This document shows, in pieces, positions 47,837 through 59,572 of a DNA stretch of 64,000 nt (position 1 is the stretch's first letter; each line of letters begins with the position of its first letter). The translations under genes and the position numbers were made by a program. Origin of the DNA: Pyrus communis (lineage: Eukaryota > Streptophyta > Magnoliopsida > Rosales > Rosaceae); NCBI RefSeq assembly GCF_963583255.1, contig NC_084803.1:20912428-20976427 (forward strand), in the 5' to 3' direction. The notes beneath the pieces are model-generated. The model saw only the letters and a program-made list of their open reading frames with translations, made no database searches and had not been told where the DNA came from.

Positions 47837-50800
47837 ATGGAACACGAAATCGATGTTTCGGAAGCTTCACATGAGGTAAGACTTCATATTTTTCATTGTT
47901 TTAGTGATTTCGACGACATCGATAATTATTTAATCTTGCGTTTGCTGCATTATTTAAACTTCTATATTCAGATTCATCTTTTAGGGATCACAAGGATCCC
48001 TGAGGCTGTTCATCAGTTTCTTTGCTGCTAGGGTTTTGTTGATTTTTGGGCTTTGTTTTTCTCTGAGAAACTCTATAATCTGGTTACTGGCATGAAATTA
48101 GTAATAGACTGAACACGAGATCTCCTAATAGACTATTTAAACTAAGGTTACTGCAGCCCTAGCATCCTAGATCTTTGGTACTATCTTAAAGCAAAAAAGA
48201 AACTGCTAGCAAAGACAGAGGGATGACATACGGGCATCATTAAAGTCGAGCATACTCTTACGACTCTCTCGACCCAGGCTTGACTTCTCCCCTTAAAGCA
48301 GAATTACAAATTTCATGACAACCTTGGATGAGAATGCTTCTGCGATCCGATTGAACAATTCAGGACTGTCCACAGCAAGTACGACACTGTAATAGTGATG
48401 AAACTTAAGATTATTTTATGGATTCATCAAGGAAAAAAGAGAAGGAAACATGTGTTAAAAATGCTTAAGATTATTTGAAAGAACAAATATTCTTAAAGCA
48501 TGAGACTAACAGAGCATATACTTATAGTCGATAAGGATTGTAAAAGAGTTTTGGATTTTGTTCAGGTGATATCCTTCATTGCTAGTTTTGGTGTGTTTGT
48601 TTGATTAGTTCTTGATAATATTTTTGGTAATCCGATGAAACATAAGTGTGGTTACGTGTGTATTTTTGGGTGAAAGATACAAAAAGTGAGCATTGATATT
48701 TGATACACCAATAGTAGGGTTTTTAATACACAAGTGGTGGTTATTTAGTTTTTATGTGTACATTCAAATGCATGGGAGAATACGTGTTTAATTGAAGCTG
48801 TGCGATTGTTATACGAAATATTTATTCTGAAAGCAAACCATAAATGAAGTTCACTAGATATTAGTCAGTATAATGCCAGAAATTAAGTTGTCACAAGGTT
48901 GACTCTTCCCAATTTATGTACTGTATGAAAGTTTTGTATGAGTAGCATTTGTGAAATACAATTATCCCATGGTTATGGTGTCAAGGGAACTATGAAATCT
49001 TGGGTGGGGAGGAAGGTGGGGCATGACCCTTATGGCCTCAACTATGTTTCTTCAGTGGTGCGGGATAGTTGTCCATCTTTTCTGTTGTCATGAGGACCGA
49101 GCAAGAAAGAGAGACAGATCTCATGAAAGTTTATTGTCTTTCATGAAAATTGTGAGAAACTTAGAGTTTCTGTTCATTTTCACTTTTTTTTTTGGTGTGA
49201 TAGTTCTTTATTATGCATTCTTTATTGTGGATAATGAATAATTATGTTATTGATGTTATAATTATTGATTTATTTATTTTTATTGAGGATCGTTTGCAAC
49301 TAATAGTTTTTTTTTCCTAATGTTAATTTCATATTCTTTTTTTTTTTCTTCCATTGGTTATTCATTTTCTTCTTTGCAGGTTACAAATCCAGCCATTGAT
49401 CCTCTTAGAGAAGGTTTGGTTATGTCCCTTGAAATTAACATTGGAAAGCGACAAAATATTTTGGAGGTTGGACCTGAAAATGCGTCGCAGGTTTGTTAGC
49501 ATGTACCACTCAGCCTATTGATATTGAGTTGTATGGTTTTTAACAAATAATTGAGGTGTATGATTCTTAGTAAATAAACGAGGATTTGATATTAATTTTT
49601 GGTGTATTTAAATATGATAGCATACAAGGAAATACTTTTATAGGGGACACTGAGGTTGCAACAACGAGTGTCGTTGATTACACAAATGCATTTAAAACCG
49701 ACGAGGTAACTATTTTTAGTATATTGAATGTGCATATGTGAATTTCATGGAAACTCTTGCATTCTTTTATGTAGCATAGTGCATTAGGTTCATAATAGGG
49801 AATAGCATATGGGTTGGAATCTTAGCATGTCTACAAACATTTTATTAGTGGCAAATGGCAATGATCTTGTATGTACATGTGTTCAAAAGTAAAAATGATT
49901 TGCTTGATTGGATTCACGCACAAGGAAAAGGAATAATATGGTTATTTTCATTAAGAGGTCTAATGCGGGAGGGGTTGATCGAAGGAGGAAGAGAGCTCAA
50001 ATAACATTTGCTTGTGAGAGATATGGCGAGTATTGATCCATATTGAGGAAGTCTGATATTAATGACCAAAATTCTGATGCAAATAATAAGAAGAAGAAAG
50101 AACCCAGGAATACTGGTACTAAAAAATGCGGATGTCCATTTATGTTGAAAGGAGTAAACGTTGGAGAAGGAGATGAATGGAAATTGGAGGTTGAGTGTGG
50201 GGTGCATAACCATACTTATTCATAGTATCTTGAAGGGCATTCTTTTGTCGGACGATTAACTAAAGAGCAAAATGAACTTTTAGTTGACATGTCTACAAGT
50301 TTAGTGAGACCTAAGTTATTTTGAACACCATCAAGAAAAAAGATCCACTTAATGTAACAACGATGATGACAATATACAATGCAAGACACTATCATCAGAC
50401 AAAAGAAAAAGCAGGGAGATCAGAAATGCAACAATTGTTAGGTAAGTTGGCTGAGTACAACTATATTGAGCATCATCGAAGTACTGGTGTTGATAATGTT
50501 GTTAGTGACTTGTTTTGGACTCACCCAATTAATGTCTATATCTTACATTGTTTCCCACATGTACTTATCATGGATTGCACGTACAAGACTAATAAGCATC
50601 GTTTTCCACTCTTGGAGATTGTAGGGGTAACTTCAACTAAAATTACATTTTTGGTTGCATTTCCTTTCATTGACCATGAGAAGGAAGACAATTACACATG
50701 GGCATTGACAAGATTGAAGACTCTAATGAATGATGATTGTATTCCTGGTGTGATTGTCACTGATCGAGACTTAGCACTGATGAATGCCATTCGTAATGTT

Positions 50801-51003
50801 TTTCTTAGTACTCGACATTTATTGTGTAGATGTCATATAAATCAAGTAGTTGCAACCAATTGCAAAAAACTATTCACATTAGAGGAGGTTTGGAATATGT
50901 TTTTTAATGATTGGGAAACCTTGGTAAGTTCATTAACAAAAGAGGAGTACTTATATAATTGGCATGCCTTTGATGAACCCAAGTTCCACAACACTTACAG
51001 AAC
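47837..51003 (+). pseudogene. MULE transposase (broken)
   Basis: Transposase of the Mutator superfamily. Likely exons are 47837-47875 (MEHEIDVSEASHE, donor GTAAGA) and 49380-49490 ([19 protein letters not shown]). From about 49945 a FAR1/WRKY-GCM1-like zinc-binding N terminus reads CERYGEY, stop, TGTKKCGCPFMLKG and HNHTYS. The DDE region (50321-51003) has HVLIMDCTYKTNKHRFPLLE (first Asp), GVIVTDRDLALMNAI (second Asp) and a CRCHI motif. In-frame stops occur near 50036 and 50223, with a frame change near 50323. The region is 3' truncated or shifted after DEPKFHN. Confidence 0.88.
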
Positions 51004-51019
51004 CAGTTAAAAAAAAATT

Positions 51020-51920
51020 AAAACCAAAGGATGTCCACGTAAAGTTGACAATTCTACTCATCGTTTGCCATCAGCCTTTGAGATTGCAAAAGCTCTTTCA
51101 GGTCATGATAGCCAACCACAACCCTCTAAAAAGAAACAAAGGGGAAGACCACGCAAATTGAAGGTATGCACTTATCTTTATAGATGTGATGTTTGATATA
51201 CTAATTGTAACTTCACTGAGTAACCCTTGATTACTATATAGACTTATAGATCAATTTTACGCAATTTGGCCGCCTCTACGCATCAATATACGGGACAGTT
51301 CCCTGAGGCAATAAAGCAATACATTACTATTGTGATTGATGTCCTTGGAAATGGTAATTGTGGATATAGAGTCATAGCTGAGGCCATGAGATTTGGTCAA
51401 GCTTCATGGCCAAGGGTACGTACCGACCTATTGGCGGAAGTACGTTGTTGCCCATTCCTATATCAGCAAGCTTTTGGTTGGAAAGAGAGGCGTGCTGAGA
51501 TTGACCAAGCACTTGACTATTTTGAAGATTCATATGCACTGGAACTCTACTGGATGAGCATGCCAGATATAGGCCATCTTATAGCTTCATGTTATCGTCT
51601 AGTGGTGATTTTTTTATCCCGTTTGCAATGCCTCTCATTCCTACCTTTATATGTATTAAGAGATGATGAGCCCACTAATCTTCATGAGGTTGCAAATGGT
51701 TTAGTCAATGACAATCACTTTATACAGGTACTAAGAGTTGACTTACTTTTTTTGCAACATTGAACGTTTTTTTTTTAAAGCTAATTGACTCCTTTTGTTT
51801 TGTACAGCTACATTTGGCACCAGGACATCCCATGCCACCGGTTACACAAAATTGGCATACTCTTGCAGTAAATAACGCTTGACACTTTTACGCCAACTAC
51901 CAAGATCGTATGGAACAATT
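51020..51920 (+). pseudogene. OTU-like cysteine protease domain of the MULE gene
   Basis: The part after the transposase core starts KGCPRKVDNSTHRLPSAFEI and has a basic AT-hook-like KKKQRGRPRKLK. A short intron (51164-51241) and exon 51242-51727 follow. That exon has VIDVLGNGNCGYRVIAEAM, WPRVRTDLLAE, a middle region with LELYWMSMPDIGHLIASCY, and NDNHFIQ with the likely catalytic His. The next exon begins at 51808 (LHLAPGHPMPP..NWHTLAVNNA) and hits a TGA. Active OTU enzymes read DGNC; here it is NGNC, so the conserved Asp is Asn. This and the stop suggest a dead protease. OTU domains fused to MULE transposases are known in plants. Confidence 0.8.
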
Positions 51921-52155
51921 TAAGCTATTACCAAGTCTAAATAATGTAGCCACCACCGAAACGATATGTCTTGATTGTGACTGATTTATGTTTTACAAAC
52001 TGAATTGAAATAAGCATGTGGGATGTGGGGATATTATGGGAAAGTATGTGGGGTTGTATTAAGATAATTTTTAAGTGAAAAAGCAAATGTTAGGTGTATT
52101 AAGTATGTGTGGGCGGATTTATTCAACAATTTGTGGGATGTTAATATAGTAAGCC

Positions 52156-52735
52156 TTTTTATTTTCAGTTTGTGCATCTTTCTTTATACCGTTCTTCTAT
52201 ATCCTTCTTCAACTTTTTTGTATCTCATTTCTTTCATGTATTTATCGTATTTATCTCTAAAACAAAAATAAAAACTAAAAACTAGAAAATAAAATTAAGG
52301 GTTACCGAACAGGTTCATGGCATTGATACTAAGCTACTCATTCATTGTTTGATAAATACAAAAGAAGGTGAAATTGATTAGCCCAATAAAACGGAACTAA
52401 GTTCCCCTTGGGCAATACAGTTTGCAGCTAATTACAACAATTTAAAGGTTTAACCTAATCTGCAAGAGTGGTATACGTACGACCGTGTCCAAGTTCAATG
52501 AGTTATGCATGACATCTGAAGATTCTAAACTCTGGAAAAGCTATAGGCCATGGCTAGCTGGCAAGGACGTACAATAGTGGAATCTGTCAGTCTAAAAGAG
52601 AAAAGAGAATATGAAGGTATTGGAGAGAGCGAAAGGAGTAGCTGCTTCTGCTTGTTTTTATTGGTGGGAGAGAACGACAGAGAAATCAAGGGTTCTGATG
52701 AGATCATAGGGTGGTGGTGCTGCATGCATAATATT
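52156..52735. other. 3' region of the DUF4228 gene and spacer
   Basis: This region follows the MULE right flank. The part adjoining 52736 should be the 3' UTR of the minus-strand DUF4228 gene. Overlapping long frames on both strands (52525-52939) are by-products of this exon and UTR. Confidence 0.45.
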
Positions 52736-55700
52736 TCAAGTTCCAACCTCTGCAATGCTCTGCAAGGCAGGCCTCCACTGCTCCCCAGCACCTCCACCAC
52801 CATGGTTCTTTCCCACACTTCTGTAGCTTCTGCCGTTGTTAGTGCTTTTGCTGCCACGGTTGATTCCCACACTCTCCATCTGAAGAAATTAATAAGTATT
52901 TTAAAACCATGCATCGATATCTTTTGCATACCTAACTAAGGTTGTTTACCAGATTAAGCCTAAGTAGTCATGCATTAACTACACGTCTTCTAAGAAAAAT
53001 ATAACTTAATCATTTGGTTAGGAGTTGAAACTTCTATCAGTTATGATATTGGTAGAGGAAAATGAAATCTCTGAACCACCACCAAATATTTGCTAGAAAA
53101 GAAGTGTATCATTTTGCAAATCGTAAAGTGATACCTTTCCACTGTCATCATAAATCTGACATTCCTTGAATAAAGGGGTAAATGCATCCCCATGAACCAT
53201 TGGAATGGAAGACTTATGGAATGATGACATAAACCATGCCAGTTACTATAAACTTTGCACACAGAAAATTATTTTTGCATACACTTTTAATTCTTCTGCA
53301 TATCTTATATATTTTTATTCCTTTTTTAAATTTTCTTTGACTTATTCTACTTAAATACTAGAAATAAGCATGAGTATTCATGAAAATAAAATGAATGTAC
53401 TCGGTGAGTGGATCGTACATAGTGGCCACCATTGCTTATTGTCAAATATGGCAACGCAAAATTCCAACAAATGGATGAGATCCTAACCATGGACGTATGT
53501 TAATTATGCAACAACGATTAAAATACATGAAAGAGTTTTACTTTCTTTCACAATTCACTTATGTTTTGCAGCCGTATAATTTTAGATGAACTAAATCAAG
53601 TCAATTGCGCAAATATGCAAGGGAAATCACATCAGATGACAAATCTTTCAATGAGTTATAAACATGTTTTTTATTGTCAAACCAAAAGGTAAACAGCTCT
53701 TTAACCATTTTCCAAACCAAAATGCTCATGCGTTTGACCTTGTATTTGACCCTATAAATTTAAATTCTCAAACTATTTTTTATCATTTCTATCTAAATAT
53801 ATACGTTCGACTCTTTATTCAACTCAATATACATGAGTATGAATTGGATGGTAGAGTTAGAAAAAATGGGGCCCGAAAGTTCAACAAATAAATATATATG
53901 TTCGACTCTTTATTCAACTATATATATATATATATTAATTAGATGGTAGAGTTTGGCAAAATGGGGCCAAAAATGTTTGATAGTTCAGACATTTACCCAA
54001 TACATAATTAATGGTGGAGCCAGGATTTCATGTGAGGAAGGGTCCTTCACAAATGCAAAAAAATATCACGAATAACAGTTACAAAACTACTAACTAAAAC
54101 ACCATAATAACACATGCATCTATAATATTTTATATTTTCAATAATCATAATTGTCTCTCACAAATTTTCATATTTTGAAACCATTGCATGATAACCTTGT
54201 TATCTATACTATTAAATTTAATAAGAAGAAGTGATCAAAAGGTCCAAACTATAACACTTAAGTAAGATGTAAGACAGACGAGAAACAATAAAAAAAAAAT
54301 TATAGAAAGTAAGATAGATTTTACAAATAGTATTGTTTTTGTTGAATTAATCTGAATTTTATATGAAAATAGGTATGAAATTTCAAGAAATGAGAAGAAT
54401 AATAGCTTTTTAGTCTTGGACTCTTGCTCCTGGGTTGATTGTGAAAGACCAGAAAAGTTTTTTGTTTTAATTAAAAGTGAACGGGTTTAATGTTAAGAGA
54501 TTTTTTTTTTTAATCAAAATGTTAAAGGTTATTGATTTTATGTCCAATAAATAAATATTAATTTAGTGTTGGGATTAAGCCTGACAATTCCTGACACGAC
54601 CCGATAACCCGACACGACATGATACGAAATTAACAGGTGTTCGGGTCGATACGATAAAGAATCGGGTCGTTATCGAGTAACCTGATAAGCACATATTAAT
54701 TTTATAATTTTATAACCCTAAAAAAATACTATAATAATTTAACAATTTTATACCCCTAAAAACTATAATAATTATATATATATATATATATTAAATTAAA
54801 TTTAAAAAATTGGTGACCATTGGATCGGCTGAGATTTAATCTCAACCGTCCATTGTGCATTAGGTTGGAGGCTATCCTTCTCTTATCTCTCATTCACTTT
54901 GATCTTTCCAATCCATACTTAATCCCACATTGTCTACTTAATCCGCATCTCTCTCGCATCCTCTGTTCACTTCCTTCAACTCAACTCCGGCAGCCACAAG
55001 AAAACCACACACAGGCAAGCACACGCTAAAGGTATGAATTTTGTATTTTTGGGTATTCTGTGTTTTTTTCAAAAACTAGTGATTTGGGGTTTTTATTAAA
55101 ATTAAAACTAATGGCTGGGGATTTTCTGGGTTTGGGGTTTTCTGATTTTGGAGATTCTGGAGTTTCTGGGTTGGGGCATGTTTGTAAACATTCAAAAAAT
55201 ATATTTTTCTTAACGGGTCATAACCAGTCGGGTAAAGTGACCCAACCTGTTAAGGACCCGTTAAGATAACGGGTGTGACACGACAAGACCCGTTAAGATA
55301 ATAGGTGTTACACAAAAACGACACAAACACGACAAATACGACTCATTTACCAGGCCTACTTGGGATGGAATCAAATATGGGAATTGGAATTTTAAATAGG
55401 AGATAGTTTATAATGTGTTTTGTATTATTGACTAATAGGAGAAGGGTTGTAAAGAAGAATAATGAAAGATGTTTATTGGGGAAGGGCTGCAAAAAAATGT
55501 GAGGATAGGCCTAGCCCTATCCTATTCTCTTCTTCCCTCCGCACATAACCCCTCACTTTCGGTGGTTGCGGAAACTTATTTGTGCCATGCATACCTGAGT
55601 AGAATATTACCGTGACAATCCGTAACTAATTAATAATTATACAATATTATGTATAAGATTTTTTTTCTTCATGTAACAGTTAAAGTACTAATTATTCAAT

Positions 55701-56671
55701 AGTATTTACAAGTTCTCTTTTCATATAACAGTTAAGGGATTCGTCTCCAAATCATGCTTATACTACTGTGGTGCTGCATCTTACCATTTTTAATGGGCAC
55801 TCCTGAGTGGGGTGAGATTCTTACATATATATATTATCCTAAAGAGATTTTTTAGTGTGCTGGTACACAATTCGGTACAGTAAATATCATCCGAATAACA
55901 AAAGACAGTCTACAAAGTACTTGATAATCCGAGTTTCATATCATGGAGTTATCACGTCAATTTTGAATGACCAAATTACCCTAATGAGTTCATATGATTC
56001 AACCATGATTGGTGCCAGGATGGTTTAATTATGAATGGTCTTTAGGGTCAAATAATTTTATACTTACCTTGATGGAATTGTTGTTCCCGGACTTCAAATT
56101 CTGAACCGCCAAGTCCTTCATTTTCATTTCCACACCAAGCCCACCTCTATCCTTCAGCAACTTTCGCAGCTTCACAGACTTTTTGGCAGCAAACTCCTTC
56201 AACACATCTGTGCACATATAACAAAAGAGACCTAATATTTTAAATGTTTAAATTGTCATATGGTGAGTTTCTTCGCTAGAAAAACGTTTATATTGTCATA
56301 CTGTGAATCGGATGTAACATTTACATAATCTAACGGAAAAGCGTTGTTCTTTAAACAAAGGAAAGCCTAATTGATTAAAACTCGTTGCTGGAAAACTGAA
56401 AAACGTAATTAGAAACTTGACCTTCAAAACTGATGAGGCGATAAACCTGTCCAATGAGTAAAGTGTCGTCTGGTCTGAGAAGCTGGAGCTGCTTCACTGG
56501 AGCTCCGGTCTCAGACTTCATAGTGCGAGAGTTGACGACAAGAGCCACGTAGTGACCAGGGTTGGAAGTCATGACCTCATGAGCGCCCACAGACCAGTAA
56601 ATCCTCTCGATCTTGTTGGCCGGGTGCTGAATCACCACCGTCGCTGCCTCCGCCGCCTGACAATTTCCCAT
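52736..56671 (-). CDS. DUF4228 (PADRE-type) small protein
   Basis: Plant-specific family, many members stress- or pathogen-responsive; the biochemical role is unknown. Three exons close in frame: 56422-56671, 56068-56207 and 52736-52879. They give 177 residues, normal for the family. The N terminus MGNCQAAEAATVVIQHP is diagnostic, and Gly2 could be N-myristoylated (inference). KIERIYWSVGAHEVM, NPGHYVALVV, LLRPDDTLLIGQVYRLISFE and VLKEFAAKKSVKLRKLL follow. Exon 2 ends SIK before a strong donor GTAAGT. Exon 3 starts right after CTTCAG and reads MESVGINRGSKSTNNGRSYR, then a Gly-rich stretch, then QWRPALQSIAEVGT. That ending resembles the C terminus of relatives as I remember them. Intron 2 (52880-56067) is 3.2 kb and full of repeats. 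Confidence 0.88.
53805..53990. repeat. 95-bp tandem duplication in DUF4228 intron 2
   Basis: gttcgactctttattcaac is at 53805 and 53900. After each copy follow ttagatggtagagtt-like text and aaaatggggcc, with AT-repeat expansion in the second copy. Confidence 0.8.
54575..55362. mobile_element. Non-autonomous DNA element, DUF4228 intron 2
   Basis: The ends are roughly inverted: left agcctgacaattcctgacac then gacccgataacccgacacga; right, reversed, AGGCCTGGTAAATGAGTCGT then tgtcgtgttt words. Both ends are built of ggtcg/acccg words typical of certain plant MULE- or hAT-like repeats. No coding domain or certain target duplication. Confidence 0.45.
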
Positions 56672-57084
56672 GTCAATGGCCGGTGATATATATCGATCTC
56701 CTCAAATACTCAAAATATCAACTGGATGGAACACTTTTGGTGAAATTGTGATGGTTTAGCTCTAAAACGAATAGGGTGGTGGATTTTGTTGGTGACAGAG
56801 GTGACGTGGAGTTTGGGGTTTTGGGATTCTGGACACCCAGCTGCAGACCCAGCAGTTGCTAATAGTAAATGAAATCTGACTATTTCAAGTTCGCCAAAGC
56901 ACGTCAAGAATCAAAACTCAGAAGGGATGTGACAAACTGACAAACTGACAAACACAAAGCACCTCGATCTTACGTCCAATACCAAGAAACCTTTAAAACC
57001 AAAAAAAAACAAAAAATGGAAGCTGGAAATTTCGGAACCAAAGATTTGGGGTGCAGAGAAATGAGAGGGAGAAGGGTGTTGGGT

Positions 57085-57106
57085 GCTGCTTATATAATAT
57101 AAGATT
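57085..57106 (-). promoter_or_regulatory. Probable TATA box of the DUF4228 gene
   Basis: The minus strand reads CTTATATTATATAAGCAGC, followed by a C/T-rich leader. It lies about 420 bp upstream of the start codon, so the 5' UTR would be about 400 bp. Confidence 0.5.
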
Positions 57107-58018
57107 ATAGATTATGGTTGAACGCCAAACTGCAAGAAAAGCAAAAATTAATAATATGGGAGCAGACGTGTTAGATCTGCAAAGCCACTTGGTTGGGATC
57201 TACAGGGAGGGAGAGAGGGACCATGGGGGCCAAGGGACCCCATTGGATCTTTAACGCCGTGGAGAAAATATGGAAGAATTTGTTTTTCAATTTGATCTAA
57301 ATTAGAGCATATATTTGGGGTGTGAGTGAGATTGTGACTGATTTCATTGCTTGACCATTCTCCCCAAACATGTCAATGCCCTTACCAAACGAAACAAGTT
57401 AGGCTAATCCTTTATTAACAATCTTTTTTGGTCAACGTACCATAATCTTAAAGGTTCAATGTGTTTGGGAGGGTGAAAGAGCAACCAACCACCCTAATGA
57501 GGTTGCACCAAACTGCTTGTCCCAACACTATTTGCTCCCACTGCAACATGAAAAACCATGCATGCACCACCTTCCTTCCACCACCAAACTGCATATTTCT
57601 CTCGTCTCTCTCAATTGGAGCTCCCTTTATTTAAAAATATAGTTGAGATTAACAGTTTATAACATAACTAATAACTTCATTTAGTGAAAATTACTATATT
57701 GCTCCGTTTTAAGTTGTGCATTAACTTAGTAAATAAGGCATTACTCTTCAACGCACTGCATGCGTTTCAAATTTGAACTCTCTCCTCTCCCATTAGAGAA
57801 AATGTGTTGGTGAAAATTACAATGTTGTACTTGGTTATTAAGATTATTATAGGATTTTCTTTGGTCATGTTTATTTTTGTGCTTTGTTTGGTCCATGTTC
57901 AATATTGGGCTTTATTCGGTATGGCAAATGGGTCCATACTCATTTAGCTTTTTCAATGTTTTTTTTTGGATTGGCAAATGAGTCCATAGCTATTGTGGTC
58001 CAACTTATGACTTCCTAA
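57107..58018. other. Upstream spacer
   Basis: No gene is seen. It is the likely distal promoter of the DUF4228 gene, followed by AT-rich text. Confidence 0.35.
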
Positions 58019-58905
58019 GAGCATATTTAAAAGAGATGTCAAAATGTCCACATAAGTTATAATAGTAATAAAAGACTACACTAATATTCATCAATCGAAA
58101 TGCCAATTCTTATGTGGCGCTGACATGGATTGGGTGCAAAGAGGTCAAATTTGACAGCAGCTTCAAATATTTTTTTATTAATTTTTTTTTTTATGAGAAA
58201 CGCTGAAACTGAAGGCAAATGAAGAAGGGTTAAGATCCTCTTCGGATCTTAACAATCCAGATCCCTGCGGATCAACCAGAAAGCAGCAGCCCCTGCTGCA
58301 AACTACGTCGTCGCTTCGTTCCCCATCTTCCCAGCTACCAGAGATCCATCAGTTTGACATGAATCTGGGCTTGGGCATCGACTTGGCTCAATGGATCTCA
58401 ATTCGGCACGGTTTCTAGAGAAGCAGTGGGACATCAACTTGGCTCAATGGGCATCGACTGGACGACGGCCTTCATCGAAGAAACAGTCGGGCATCTCCGA
58501 GAGACGTTGTCGACCCCGTTCTGCAAGTTGCGTTTGATTGTATCAGTGTTGGGTTCGAATTGGGTGCGAGGGACTTGCTGGAGAGAAGCCTTTCTTGGTG
58601 AGGTTGCATTTGATTTTATCAGCGTCGGGTTCAAATTGGGTGTGAGGGACTTGCTGGAGGGAAGCTTGCAGAGCTTCCGTGGCTGAAGGTGTGAAATGAA
58701 GAAATTCGGGGGTTTTGAAAGATGTCAAAATGGGTAATAAAATAATAGTTTAATAAAATAAAAGAAAAAAAATAGTGTAAAATAATATTTAATTTGACAT
58801 ACCAGGTGGAGAGCAAAATTTTGAAAGATGTCAAAATGCCACATAGGCTGTCAAATTCAAATTTTATGTTTAAATTTGACATCTCCTTTGGAGATGCTTT
58901 AATGC
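58019..58905. mobile_element. MULE-like non-autonomous element
   Basis: The left end (agagcatatttaaaagagat, then gtcaaaatg) and the reversed right end (gcatctccaaaggagatgtc, then aaattt) are imperfect inverted repeats, and a second pair of gatgtcaaaatg words lies inside. The GC-richer centre (58230-58690) holds open frames on both strands without recognisable domains. A 76-bp direct repeat is included. The target duplication is not resolved. Confidence 0.55.
58529..58675. repeat. 76-bp direct duplication
   Basis: ttgcgtttgattgtatcagt at 58529 and ttgcatttgattttatcagc at 58604, both followed by ttgggtgYgagggacttgct. It lies in the centre of the element at 58019-58905. Confidence 0.85.
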
Positions 58906-59572
58906 TTTAAAAACTCAAACTTTTTTGGCGCAATTTTGTGTTCAATTTTTTCTTTATATACAAATGGTTCCTGATATTGACTTAATTCATCATTTTGGTC
59001 TCTAACATTCTAAATCAATAAATTTAGTCCCTAACATTCGGTGCCACACATCAATGTGGTCTTTTTGGCAATAATCCGTTAAATCCTCCGTTAAAAATGC
59101 ACGTGCTGTCTCACGTGACCCTTTAAGAGAGGGCATTTTCGTCCAATCACCTCACTTGTTGAATTTGGCAGCAAACATTTGTTGATTCACGTGCTGACTC
59201 GACTTTTTCCCTTTCTTGCTGAATTCCGCAACAAACATTTGTGATTGTTTCCTTTCGAAAAGTTAAAATGAGGCATTTTTCCCACTTAAAAAAATGCCCA
59301 GTCATTTTAGTAAATGGTTTTGTGCAAAATGCTGATAGCATATGATTCCAAAAGAAATATACCATTCCCAAATGACATATGTTCAAACACATAAGAAACA
59401 AAATCTATTAATTTGCATATTTTGTCAATAGCATATCGTTCCAAAAGAAATAACCATTGTTCATAACAGTATACCCATTCAATTCCAAAAGCATTAAACA
59501 ACAATAACATCTCATGTTTTCGAATGCAAAAACAGAAAACCTTAAATATTTAGATAGTTATCAAAGACTTTA

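Larger units (their letters stand above)
47569..52155 (+). mobile_element. Mutator-like element with transposase and OTU domain
   Basis: 4,587 bp with imperfect terminal inverted repeats (left GGCTGGTATTTTTTATTAGC; right, reversed, GGCTTACTATATTAACATCC). Both then contain CACAAA(A/T)TGTTGAAT. Perfect 9-bp target duplications TTTTTATTT lie at 47560-47568 and 52156-52164, as expected for MULEs. The gene inside is on the plus strand and covers a leader exon (47837-47875), a zinc-binding N terminus, the MULE DDE region and a C-terminal OTU-type domain. Stops and frameshifts make it inactive. Confidence 0.92.

Noticed and set aside
52525..52939. 134- and 129-codon frames on opposite strands
   Set aside because: Both are side products of the DUF4228 last exon and its UTR. 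The supported frame is the 47-codon exon 52736-52879.
58426..58728. Open frames on both strands in the MULE-like element
   Set aside because: They come from the 76-bp repeat and GC-rich filler. No recognisable protein.
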